Positions 34,642-42,858 of a DNA stretch of 64,000 nucleotides are shown here, in pieces. This DNA comes from Roseobacter fucihabitans (GTDB lineage: Bacteria; Pseudomonadota; Alphaproteobacteria; Rhodobacterales; Rhodobacteraceae): assembly GCF_014337925.2 (NCBI RefSeq), contig NZ_CP143423.1:898501-962500 (forward strand), read 5' to 3'. The first letter of the stretch is position 1. Every line of letters starts with the position of its first letter. Both the position numbers and the translations under genes were made by a program. Under the pieces are notes generated by a model. That model was given only the letters and a program-made list of their open reading frames with translations, was not told where the DNA came from and searched no databases.

Positions 34642-36444
34642 ATGCTTGATGCAACACATGACGCAGAGGTGCAGGGGGTTCTGGACAGTCTCGGGGAGGC
34701 GCTGAGCCGCGGTGACGTCGATACCGCCGTCGCATTGTTTCAGAGCGATTCCTATTGGCGCGACCTGGTGTCTTTCACCTGGAACCTGCGCACGATGGAA
34801 GGCCCCGACGCCGTGCGGGACATGCTCAACACACAAATGGCGGCGGTCAAACCCGCCAACTGGCAGATCGCGCCGGGCGAGGTGGCCACCCATGATGGCG
34901 GTATCACCACCGCCTGGATCACCTTTGAAACCGATGTGTCGCGGGGCTATGGGCTGATCCGCATCAAGGACGGGCTGATCTGGACCTTGTTGACGTCGAT
35001 GACCGAACTCAAAGGCCATGAGGAGCCACTCGGCTATGAACGCCCGCTGGGAGCCAAGCACGGATCGGGCAAAGGCCGATTGAGCTGGCGCGAGGAGCGC
35101 GACAAGGAGATCGCGGAACTTGGCCACACGACGCAGCCCTATACGGTGATCATCGGCGGCGGTCAGGGCGGCATCGCGCTGGGGGCGCGGTTGCGGCAAT
35201 TGGGCGTGCCCACGATCATCATCGAAAAGAACGAGAAGGCGGGGGACAGCTGGCGCAATCGCTATAAATCGCTCTGCCTGCATGATCCGGTCTGGTATGA
35301 TCACTTGCCTTACATGCCGTTTCCGCCCAATTGGCCGGTGTTTGCGCCCAAGGATAAGATCGGTGACTGGCTGGAAATGTATACCAAGGTCATGGACCTC
35401 AATTACTGGACCCGCACCACCTGTAAATCCGCCAAATTCGACGAGACCACCAAGGAATGGAGCGTTGTGGTGGAGCGCGAGGGTAAGGAAATCACCCTGC
35501 GCCCCAAGCAATTGGTCATGGCCACCGGCATGTCGGGCAAGGCCAATGTGCCGAATTTTCCGGGCATGGAGAACTTCAAGGGCGATCAGCATCATTCCTC
35601 AAAACACCCCGGACCTGACGCTTACGCTGGCAAAAAGGCCGTGGTGATCGGGTCGAATAATTCCGCCCATGACATCTGTGCCGCCCTCTGGGAAGCGGGG
35701 GTGGATGTGACGATGGTGCAGCGCTCGACCACCCATATCGTGCGCTCGGAGCCCTTGATGGAATATGGCCTGGGCGATCTTTATTCCGAACGCGCGGTCG
35801 AGGCGGGCATGACCACGCAGAAGGCGGATATGATCTTTGCCTCGCTGCCTTATAAGATCCTGCATGAATTCCAGATTCCGGTCTATGAGAAGATCAAAGA
35901 GGTAGATGCGGAGTTCTATGCCGGGCTTGAAAAGGCAGGGTTTCAGCTGGATTGGGGCGCGGATGGCTCCGGTCTGTTCATGAAATACCTGCGCCGTGGG
36001 TCGGGCTATTACATCGATGTGGGCGCCAGCCAATTGGTGATTGATGGGTCCATCAAACTCAAGGCGGGACAGGTCGCGGAAATCGTCGAGGACGGTGTGA
36101 TGTTTGAGGATGGCAGCAAGCTGGAGGCGGATCTGATCGTCTATGCGACCGGATATGGGTCGATGAACGGCTGGATTGCCGATCTGATTGATCAGGACAC
36201 GGCGGATAAGGTCGGTAAATGTTGGGGCCTCGGCTCGGACACACCCAAGGATCCCGGTCCCTGGGAAGGCGAGCAGCGCAATATGTGGAAGCCGACCCAG
36301 CAGGAGGCGCTGTGGATGCACGGCGGCAATCTGCACCAGTCGCGCCATTATTCGCAGTACCTGTCCTTGCAGATCAAGGCCCGGATGGAGGGAATCGCGA
36401 CGCCGGTTTATGAGCTTCAGGAATCACATCACCTCGGTCGGTGA
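34642..36444 (+). CDS. SnoaL-like domain fused to flavin-containing monooxygenase
   Basis: A 600-residue two-part protein. Residues 1-130 are a SnoaL/NTF2-like domain (LGEALSRGDVDTAVALFQSDSYWRDLVSFTWNLRTMEG). From about 165 onward a flavoprotein monooxygenase follows: FAD-binding GGGQGGIALGARLRQLG, then GDSWRNRYKSLCLHDPVWYDHLPYMP, NADPH-binding VVIGSNNSAHDICAALWEAG (here GSNNSA rather than GxGxxG), and ATGYGSMNGW. A close match to Baeyer-Villiger or N/S-oxidising FMOs is likely, but the substrate is unknown. It sits behind an AcoR-like regulator and a TGCAACA operator, and ends at a strong terminator. Confidence 0.88.
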   Translation: MLDATHDAEVQGVLDSLGEALSRGDVDTAVALFQSDSYWRDLVSFTWNLRTMEGPDAVRDMLNTQMAAVKPANWQIAPGEVATHDGGITTAWITFETDVSRGYGLIRIKDGLIWTLLTSMTELKGHEEPLGYERPLGAKHGSGKGRLSWREERDKEIAELGHTTQPYTVIIGGGQGGIALGARLRQLGVPTIIIEKNEKAGDSWRNRYKSLCLHDPVWYDHLPYMPFPPNWPVFAPKDKIGDWLEMYTKVMDLNYWTRTTCKSAKFDETTKEWSVVVEREGKEITLRPKQLVMATGMSGKANVPNFPGMENFKGDQHHSSKHPGPDAYAGKKAVVIGSNNSAHDICAALWEAGVDVTMVQRSTTHIVRSEPLMEYGLGDLYSERAVEAGMTTQKADMIFASLPYKILHEFQIPVYEKIKEVDAEFYAGLEKAGFQLDWGADGSGLFMKYLRRGSGYYIDVGASQLVIDGSIKLKAGQVAEIVEDGVMFEDGSKLEADLIVYATGYGSMNGWIADLIDQDTADKVGKCWGLGSDTPKDPGPWEGEQRNMWKPTQQEALWMHGGNLHQSRHYSQYLSLQIKARMEGIATPVYELQESHHLGR

Positions 36445-36451
36445 TGTTACG

Positions 36452-36479
36452 CCCCGGCGGTTCAGGCCGCCGGGGTTTT
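36452..36479 (+). terminator. Strong intrinsic terminator after the monooxygenase
   Basis: CCCCGGCGG (36452-36460) pairs perfectly with CCGCCGGGG (36467-36475) over a 6-nt loop and is followed by TTTT, 8 bp after the stop. Confidence 0.92.
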
Positions 36480-36496
36480 GCGCGCGGGGAAGGGGC

Positions 36497-37378
36497 CTAG
36501 AGCACCAACCCCAGCAGAACTGGCAGCGATAAAACAGCGAGCAGCGTGGAGACCACCACCAGCCCGGCCACCGCCTGCGCATCCGCCCCGTATTTTTCAG
36601 CGATCATATAGCTGGTGACCGCGGCAGGGGCGGCCAATTGCAGCACCAGGATGCCAAAGGCGACATCGGGCAGCGCGAACCAAGTCGCGATGCCCCAAGC
36701 CAGACCTGCACAGAGGGCCAGTTTCACCAGCGCGATCCAGAGCGAGCGCCCGAGGTTGTCAGGTGTCAGACGCGCGACCGCCACGCCCAGCGTGATCAGC
36801 ATCAGCGGGATCGCCATTTGCCCCAGCAGCGACAGCGTATTGGTCACCACAAGTGGCGTTTGCCAGCTTTGCCAGAGGAACAGCGCGCCCAATAGTGTCG
36901 CCCCGACCATCGGTTCCTTGAACATCGCCAGCGGTGAATTGGAGCGCGACACCAGCCAGACGCCGACCGTGAAGGCATAGATCGCGGAAACCGCAAAGAC
37001 CACGACCGCATAGCCCAAGCCCTCGTCCCCATAGGCGAAAAACGCCAGCGGCAGGCCGATATTGCCGGTGTTGCCCATGACGATCGGGGTCAGATAGGTG
37101 CGCAAGTCCAACCGCGTGATCACCACCAGCGCCCAAGCCAAAAGCGAGGCGAGCGTATAACCGGCGATCGCGGCGAGGCTGATGCGGGAGAGATCCTCGG
37201 CGGGGATTTCGGTCTCCATCAGGGCCACGAAAATCAACGCCGGAACGGCCAGCGTCATAGATAGGCGCGTCACGAATTGAACGCGGTATTCAAAGCCCAG
37301 CTTGACCCAGACAAATCCGATGGCGGCGAGCAGGAACACCGGCGCGGTGATTTCGATGACTTTGAGCGTGAGGTCCAA
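36497..37378 (-). CDS. AEC (auxin efflux carrier)-family permease
   Basis: A 293-residue inner-membrane protein with ten predicted helices in two five-helix repeats, typical of bacterial AEC transporters. Motifs such as PIVMGNTGNIGLPLAFF and QLAAPAAVTSYMIAEKYGAD match the conserved crossing loops. AEC members export or take up organic acids such as malate or malonate. The gene is convergent with the monooxygenase, with the terminator between them. Confidence 0.9.
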   Translation of the reverse strand: MDLTLKVIEITAPVFLLAAIGFVWVKLGFEYRVQFVTRLSMTLAVPALIFVALMETEIPAEDLSRISLAAIAGYTLASLLAWALVVITRLDLRTYLTPIVMGNTGNIGLPLAFFAYGDEGLGYAVVVFAVSAIYAFTVGVWLVSRSNSPLAMFKEPMVGATLLGALFLWQSWQTPLVVTNTLSLLGQMAIPLMLITLGVAVARLTPDNLGRSLWIALVKLALCAGLAWGIATWFALPDVAFGILVLQLAAPAAVTSYMIAEKYGADAQAVAGLVVVSTLLAVLSLPVLLGLVL

Positions 37379-37583
37379 GAGGGTGTGCCTTTTTCGGGGT
37401 CACGGGTGTATCGTTGTCCTGCCTAAAGCGAAGGTGAAACCGATCCAACAGGATTATGCGCGTTTCCTGCGTGACCCCTTCAGAACAGCCCTAAATCTGT
37501 GTCGTATCGCTGAGTGCTGATGCGTTAAAAGAGGCAGGCCGCTTGCGAGCACGGCGGTTTTATACTCTACGTTACCTCGGGGA

Positions 37584-38372
37584 ATGGATCTGCGTTACAT
37601 CTCCTTTTGGTGCAGGGTCTTCGGGGGAGTGATGATGATGGCGATCCAATGGGCCCGGCTGGGCCTGCTTGTGCTGCTTGGGCCGATCTATTTCATTTAT
37701 ATCGCTTTTCTGGCCCCGATGTGTCGGGCGCGGGCTGGGTTTCGCGGCTGGTTCTGGCGGAGAGTGAAACGCGCCTGTTCGCGGATGTTGTGGTTGCTCA
37801 GCATCCGCTGTGACACAAGCGCCGCGGCGCGTGCGGCTCTGGCGGGCGATGAAAACAGCATAATTGTGGTCAATCATCGCAGCCATCTGGACGGGTTCGC
37901 GCTGATGGATGTGATCCCGGATCAGAAATGGTTCACCTTCGGTGGCAAGAAGGAATTGTTCGACTCCTTTCTGCTCAGGCGGGGCTTTGCCGGAGCCGGT
38001 CTGGTAGAGATCGACCGAAAGAGTGGTAAACTGGCCTTGGAAACGATGACACGGGCGGTGCAGGAGATGCCCGTACGCCGCTCGCTTTTGCTCTTTCCCG
38101 AAGGCACCCGCGCTGGGGGCCGAGAAATGGGCGATTTCAAACCTGGTGCAGTGCTGATCGCGCGAGCAACAGGACGCAGCATCCGGCCTATCGTCATCAT
38201 GGATGCGGATGATCTTTTGCCGCGCGACAGGGTGCTGCCCAAGGCGGGCGTGATCCGGATCGAAGTGCTTGAGGCGTTCCACTGCGACAGGGCAGACAGC
38301 GTGCAAGAGGATGTCAACCGGTTGCACGCAGCCATGCGCTCTGTGTTCGAGGGTACGGTGCCTGGTCTTTAG
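37584..38372 (+). CDS. 1-acyl-sn-glycerol-3-phosphate acyltransferase-type protein (PlsC family)
   Basis: About 262 residues: an N-terminal membrane helix (WARLGLLVLLGPIYFIYIAFLAP) and a PlsC acyltransferase domain. The catalytic NHRSHLDG (HX4D) is at about 95, the GRKEL-like loop reads GGKKELFDS, and FPEGTRAGG lies near 172. It is probably peripheral or integral on the cytoplasmic side of the membrane, acylating lysophospholipid or another acceptor. An ATG at 37584 is used; a further in-frame Met at about 37632 is possible. Confidence 0.85.
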   Translation: MDLRYISFWCRVFGGVMMMAIQWARLGLLVLLGPIYFIYIAFLAPMCRARAGFRGWFWRRVKRACSRMLWLLSIRCDTSAAARAALAGDENSIIVVNHRSHLDGFALMDVIPDQKWFTFGGKKELFDSFLLRRGFAGAGLVEIDRKSGKLALETMTRAVQEMPVRRSLLLFPEGTRAGGREMGDFKPGAVLIARATGRSIRPIVIMDADDLLPRDRVLPKAGVIRIEVLEAFHCDRADSVQEDVNRLHAAMRSVFEGTVPGL

Positions 38373-38667
38373 GGGGTGTTGGCGCGCAACCTGGTCCGGC
38401 AAAGCGCGCGGCATCAGCGGGGGCATCGCGCCGGAAAACCGTGATCCCTGCAACGTGTTCCTTTTTGCCCGTGACCCGGTGTCCGCAACCCCGCCGCTCA
38501 GAGCAACGGCCCGCCGCGCGGTCATGCTCTCGATGGATGCGCGTGACTGGGGGCTTATCGAGATCAGCTCATGCATGCCCGCGACGGCATTCGCAAAGAC
38601 CTGTGCCGCACAAAATGCCATGGGAAGCCGCCGTTATGTGCCGCCCGTTGGGATGCAGGAGCCCGGA
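38373..38667. other. 295-bp gap without an intact gene
   Basis: The minus strand contains a coding-like stretch (AAQVFANAVAGMHELISIS near 38560-38620) that continues out of register and antisense into the acyltransferase gene. I cannot assign it to a family, and it is probably a relic. No terminator or RNA is evident. Confidence 0.45.
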
Positions 38668-39690
38668 TCAGATGGCGGCGCAGCTGTTGCGCAGTTTGAG
38701 GCTGATCGGGCAGTTCACGCGCGTTGTCCTTGTGTGTCCTTCAATCACCGACACCGCCAGAATATCCCCCGCCAGATGCCCTATTTTCTTAGCGGGCAGG
38801 CGCACTGTGCTCAGTGCGGGATGCATGTCTTCTGATCCCTTGAAATCCCCAATGCCCATGACCGAAACATCGCGCGGCACATTGAGCCCGATGCTTTGCG
38901 CGGCGTAGATCGTTCCCACGGCCAGCACGTCATTGCCACATAGGATCGCCGAAGGCCGATCCGGCCTGCGTAACATGTCGATCGCATGTCGCTTGGCCTC
39001 TGACAGGCTATAGGGGCTTTCCACGACCCACTCCGGGCGTAGAGAAATTCCAGCCCTTTCAAGGGTTTGCCTTACACCTGCATGACGACCCGCGCCGCGG
39101 TCATTGCCTGCGAGCGGCGGAAACATCAGCCCGATGTCGCGATGCCCGTGGTCCAGCAGGCATTGCGCCGCCAAACGCCCCGCCGCCACGTTATCCGCCC
39201 CGACGCAGGACAGGCGCGACGCGGCGTCATAGTTCCAGATCGAAATCGCAGGGGTTCGGTTGCTTTCCAACAGATGATAGGTTTCCTCAGAATGCTCCTG
39301 CCCGATCAGCGCGATGCCATCGACCCGGTGTTCCAGGAATTTGCGCGCGCTGGCGTATTCCTTCTCCAGATCATAGCCATGCGGGGCGACCAACATCGAA
39401 AACCCATGATCCTCCACCGAGCGGGCAAAAGCCTGCATCAGCTCCGAAAAGATCGCATGATCGATCGTCGGGACGATCAACCCGATGGTGCCCGAGCGGA
39501 TGCCATGCATCGTTTGCGCCGCCCGGTTGCGGATATAGCCGAGTTTGCGCACAGCCCGGTCGATCCGTTTGCGAGTCGCGGGTTTGACTTTTTGCGGATG
39601 GTTGAAGCTGCGCGAGACGGTTGAGATGGAGGTTTTGGCAGCTTTTGCAACAGCGAATATATCGACTTTTTGGTTATTTATATCAGGCAT
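38668..39690 (-). CDS. LacI-family regulator of the sulfonate/tricarboxylate-transporter cluster
   Basis: A 340-residue LacI/GalR protein with HTH VDIFAVAKAAKTSISTVSRSFNHPQKVKPATRKRI, hinge helix NRAAQTMHG, and a periplasmic-binding-protein-like effector domain ending in the dimer region. It is divergent from the TctABC-SauS-SauT-like operon, and a LacI-type palindrome lies in the shared region (39715-39742). It is therefore the probable repressor of the operon; the inducer is inferred to be sulfoacetate or its metabolite. A LacI-type gene also accompanies characterised sau clusters, as far as I recall. Confidence 0.88.
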   Translation of the reverse strand: MPDINNQKVDIFAVAKAAKTSISTVSRSFNHPQKVKPATRKRIDRAVRKLGYIRNRAAQTMHGIRSGTIGLIVPTIDHAIFSELMQAFARSVEDHGFSMLVAPHGYDLEKEYASARKFLEHRVDGIALIGQEHSEETYHLLESNRTPAISIWNYDAASRLSCVGADNVAAGRLAAQCLLDHGHRDIGLMFPPLAGNDRGAGRHAGVRQTLERAGISLRPEWVVESPYSLSEAKRHAIDMLRRPDRPSAILCGNDVLAVGTIYAAQSIGLNVPRDVSVMGIGDFKGSEDMHPALSTVRLPAKKIGHLAGDILAVSVIEGHTRTTRVNCPISLKLRNSCAAI

Positions 39691-39714
39691 TTATCCAGCC
39701 TTTGTGGGTAAAAA

Positions 39715-39742
39715 ATGAAAACATTTGCAAAACTATTTTCAT
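39715..39742. promoter_or_regulatory. LacI-type operator in the divergent region
   Basis: ATGAAAA (39715-39721) and TTTTCAT (39736-39742) form outer arms around a palindromic centre TTTGCAAA (39724-39731). The location between the LacI gene and the transporter operon suits control of both. The two centres are offset by one base, so the exact operator could be either arrangement. Confidence 0.55.
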
Positions 39743-39809
39743 TGATTACCCTAAAACGTCAATCAAATTCGGATGCGACCTGACAAGGGTCAACTCAAGG
39801 GAGAGGCAC

Positions 39810-41321
39810 TTGGAGTTCATCTTTTATTTTGGCGATGTTTTCACCCCGGTGAACTTTGCGCTTTTGCTGGTGGGCACCATCGGTGGGTTGATCCTGGGTG
39901 CCACGCCGGGCTTGTCGCCGACGATGGCGGTGGCGCTGCTCATTCCCTTTACCTTTCAACTGGAGGCGACACAGGGGCTGATCCTGCTGGGTGCCGCCTA
40001 TACCTCGACCGTGGCCGGGGGGGCGGTTTCGGCCATTCTGCTCAAGATCCCGGGCGCACCGGCCAATATCGCCACGACGCTGGACGGCCATGCCATGGCG
40101 CAAAAGGGGCAGGGGGCCAAGGCCTTGCAACTCTCTTTCCTCTCCTCCGCTGTGGGCGGTGTTTTTGGGGTCCTGCTGCTCATCTTCCTCACACCGGTGC
40201 TGGCGCAATGGGCGCTGGCCTTTGGGCCGAGCCATCTCTTTTGGCTGGCGATCTTGGGCGTCACGGTCATCGGGACGCTGGATTCCGCCTCCGTGGTCAA
40301 GGGGTTGTTGTCGGGCTGCATTGGGCTGTGGCTGGCCACCATCGGGTTTGACGACATCATGGGCGCGCAACGGTTCATCTTTCACCCCTCCCTGGGCGGT
40401 GGCATCAACATCATCGCCGCACTGATCGGCCTGTTTGCCATCCCGCAGGTGATCACGATGTTTGCTAAGGGCCGCCTTCGCGAGGATGCAGAGGTCATCA
40501 AGGTCGAAAAACACCCCATCGGCGGGGCCGTGCGGGAATTGATGCGCAGCAAGCGCGCCATGGGCATCGGCACGCTCACCGGGTCGATCATCGGTCTGAT
40601 CCCCGGTGTGGGCGGCCAGATTGCCGGGCTTGTCGCCTATGACCAGTCCAAGAAATTCAGCCCCGAGCGGGAGAAATTCGGCACCGGCCATCCCGAAGGG
40701 CTGATCGCGGCGGAATCGGCCAATAACGCCATGGTCGGCCCCTCGCTGGTGCCCTTGCTGACCCTGTCGATCCCCGGCTCCCCCACGGCGGCGGTGCTGC
40801 TGGGCGGCTTGCTGATCCATGGCATCTTCCCCGGCTCGGATCTGTTTGACAACCACCCCGATGTGGCCTGGACCTTCATCAATTCGATGCTGATCGGGCA
40901 GGTTCTGATGTGCATCTTCGGCCTCTATGTGGCCGGTCTGGCGGCGCGCATCGCAACCGTACCCCAAAGCGTCATGGCTGCTATCGTGCTGGGGTTGGCC
41001 GTTTTCGGCAGCTATTCGGTGCAATCGAGCATGGGGGACGTTTATGTCATGGCGAGCCTTGGTGTGATGATGTATTTTCTCGAACGCTTCGGCTTTTCCG
41101 CCGCCCCTTTGGTGCTGGGGCTAATCCTTGGACCCATCGCAGAATCCAATTTCATTCAGGGCAGCATGATCGCCACGGCGACTGACGGGTTGGCCCCTTA
41201 TTTCTTGGGCGGCGCGCTGAACCTTTTCCTGATCGCGGTGGTCATCGCATCGATCCTCTATTCCATCTACATGGAACTGCGCGCGCGGCGGTATACCTCC
41301 AAAGAGGAGATCATGGCATGA
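39810..41321 (+). CDS. tctA: Tripartite tricarboxylate transporter, large permease TctA
   Basis: About 503 residues with some 12 membrane helices and TctA motifs GLILGATPGLSPTMAVALLIPFTF near the start and AGGAVSAILLKIPGAPANIATTLDGH. The start is a TTG at 39810 with GGGAGAGG upstream; earlier in-frame codons run through the operator and are not membrane-like. With TctB and the periplasmic TctC it forms a secondary transporter for organic anions. The neighbouring SauS- and SauT-like genes make sulfoacetate the likely substrate. TctB overlaps it by four bases. Confidence 0.93.
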   Translation: MEFIFYFGDVFTPVNFALLLVGTIGGLILGATPGLSPTMAVALLIPFTFQLEATQGLILLGAAYTSTVAGGAVSAILLKIPGAPANIATTLDGHAMAQKGQGAKALQLSFLSSAVGGVFGVLLLIFLTPVLAQWALAFGPSHLFWLAILGVTVIGTLDSASVVKGLLSGCIGLWLATIGFDDIMGAQRFIFHPSLGGGINIIAALIGLFAIPQVITMFAKGRLREDAEVIKVEKHPIGGAVRELMRSKRAMGIGTLTGSIIGLIPGVGGQIAGLVAYDQSKKFSPEREKFGTGHPEGLIAAESANNAMVGPSLVPLLTLSIPGSPTAAVLLGGLLIHGIFPGSDLFDNHPDVAWTFINSMLIGQVLMCIFGLYVAGLAARIATVPQSVMAAIVLGLAVFGSYSVQSSMGDVYVMASLGVMMYFLERFGFSAAPLVLGLILGPIAESNFIQGSMIATATDGLAPYFLGGALNLFLIAVVIASILYSIYMELRARRYTSKEEIMA

Positions 41322-41788
41322 GTGATCTCAACCTGCCCCGCGTTCAACATATCATCGGTTCTGGGCTTGTCGCGGCGGTCGGGGTCTGGGTCACCTACGT
41401 CAGCTATACCCAGCAACCCTCCGAGGCCTTCCTGTTCCCACGGCTGATCGCCACGGTCTTTGTGATCCTGGCGTTGTGGACCTTTTTCAAGGCTTGCATG
41501 GGCTGGACCAAGGTGGGCAATGGAATCACCGTCACGCAGTTCAGGAACCTCGCGCCCGGTCTGATCGTGGCACTGGTCTATATCTTCTGGATGGCCAAGG
41601 GGTTGGGGTTTTACACCGCCACCGCAATCGCCTTTTTCATTTTATTGAGCCTTTATGATCCCGCACCTCATACGGCGCTGAAATCATGGCTCAAACGCAT
41701 CATCATCACGGCTGGTTTCATCGCTGTGATGTACGGTCTTTTCGCGCTGTTATTGAAGGTTTTCACACCGCGCGAAATTCTGTTCTGA
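41318..41788 (+). CDS. tctB: Tripartite tricarboxylate transporter, small permease TctB
   Basis: A 156-residue protein with four membrane helices (IIGSGLVAAVGVWVTYVSYT, FLFPRLIATVFVILALWTFF, LAPGLIVALVYIFWMAKGLG, ITAGFIAVMYGLFALLLKV) and the low sequence conservation typical of TctB. It starts at an ATGA overlap with TctA and precedes TctC by 42 bp, in the common order for marine Roseobacter operons. Confidence 0.9.
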   Translation: MSDLNLPRVQHIIGSGLVAAVGVWVTYVSYTQQPSEAFLFPRLIATVFVILALWTFFKACMGWTKVGNGITVTQFRNLAPGLIVALVYIFWMAKGLGFYTATAIAFFILLSLYDPAPHTALKSWLKRIIITAGFIAVMYGLFALLLKVFTPREILF

Positions 41789-41830
41789 ACCGCGCCAACG
41801 CGGCAGGGACATCATAAGGGAGGAAGAACC

Positions 41831-42799
41831 ATGAAGAGATTACTTGCAGGTGCCGCAGTGGCGCTGATGGGGCTGGGCACGTCCGTTTTGGCGGATGGCC
41901 ATGCCAATTACCCCGAACGCCCGATCATGATGATGGTCAGCTATGGCGCGGGTGGGGCCACGGATTTTCAGGCGCGCATCGTGACGATGACCGCCGGAAA
42001 TGAGGACGCGCTCGGGATGCCGGTGGCGATCCTGAATAAGCCGGGCGCGGGGGGGCGTGTCGGTTGGAACTGGCTTGCCTCACAGGCAGAGGCGGATGGC
42101 TATACGCTGGGGGCCTATAACGTGCCGCATTTCATTGCCCAATCAATCAAGGGCGGCGTTCAATACAGCACGGAATCTTTTGAGCCAATTGCCAATTGGG
42201 GTGCTGATCCAGCGGTTTTGGTTGTTGGTACAGACAGTGAATTCAATACCTTGCAGGACGTTGTTGAATTCGCCAAGGCCAATCCCGGCAAGCTGACCAC
42301 ATCCGGTGCAGGGCTGTTCGTGGGTCACCACATCGCCGCACTTCAGATGGAAAAAGCCGGTGACATGAAAATCGCCTATATCCCCACCAAGGGCGGCGGT
42401 GCGGCGGCGATGAAAGCCGTGATTGCGGGCGATGTACTGGCGGGCATCAACAACCTGTCGGATGCTTTTCGCGCGCGCGAGGCAGGCAATGTGAAAATCC
42501 TCGCCGTGGCGGATCTGGAGCGCAACGAATTCCTGCCCGATGTGCCCACGATGATGGAAAGTGGCCTCGAAGTGGACAATGCGTCGGTTAATTTTCGCGG
42601 TATCATGGTGCCCAAAGGCACACCGCAGGGCATTATCGACAAACTGGCCGAAACCGTGCCCGCGATGTTTGAGAATGGGCGCGTGAGTGGCAAGATGAAA
42701 GCGGGCGGCTCGCCGATGCGTGTGATGAACCGCGCGGAGGTCCTTGAGATGTGGGCCGCACGTGAAGTGACACTTAAAGAACTGCTCGCAGGTCTTTGA
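41831..42799 (+). CDS. tctC: Tripartite tricarboxylate transporter, periplasmic binding protein TctC
   Basis: A 322-residue Bug/TctC-type receptor with an N-terminal signal peptide (about residues 1-22, cleaved near VLADG). The family's N-terminal YPERPIMMMVSYGAGGATDFQAR and ILNKPGAGGRVGWNWLASQ are present. It collects the anion in the periplasm for TctAB. A terminator-like hairpin just after the gene separates the transporter genes from the catabolic pair and probably adjusts their ratio. Confidence 0.92.
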   Translation: MKRLLAGAAVALMGLGTSVLADGHANYPERPIMMMVSYGAGGATDFQARIVTMTAGNEDALGMPVAILNKPGAGGRVGWNWLASQAEADGYTLGAYNVPHFIAQSIKGGVQYSTESFEPIANWGADPAVLVVGTDSEFNTLQDVVEFAKANPGKLTTSGAGLFVGHHIAALQMEKAGDMKIAYIPTKGGGAAAMKAVIAGDVLAGINNLSDAFRAREAGNVKILAVADLERNEFLPDVPTMMESGLEVDNASVNFRGIMVPKGTPQGIIDKLAETVPAMFENGRVSGKMKAGGSPMRVMNRAEVLEMWAAREVTLKELLAGL

Positions 42800-42804
42800 A
42801 AACA

Positions 42805-42836
42805 AACCCTGCGTTCCGTTTTGAGCGCAGGGTTTT
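42805..42836 (+). terminator. Attenuator-like hairpin between tctC and the dehydrogenase
   Basis: AACCCTGCG (42805-42813) pairs with CGCAGGGTT (42826-42834) over a 12-nt loop, ending in TTTT. It lies between genes of one operon, so it is probably partial, reducing transcription into the enzymes. Confidence 0.65.
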
Positions 42837-42858
42837 ATCCACCAGAAGGATATTGAAA

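Noticed and set aside
37572-38621. A 349-codon minus-strand frame across the acyltransferase
   Set aside because: Most of it is antisense to the PlsC-type gene. Only the first 80 codons lie in free DNA and match no family I know.
39795-41024. A 409-codon minus-strand frame opposite tctA
   Set aside because: Shadow of the permease gene; repetitive Gln/His/Asp composition without any domain.
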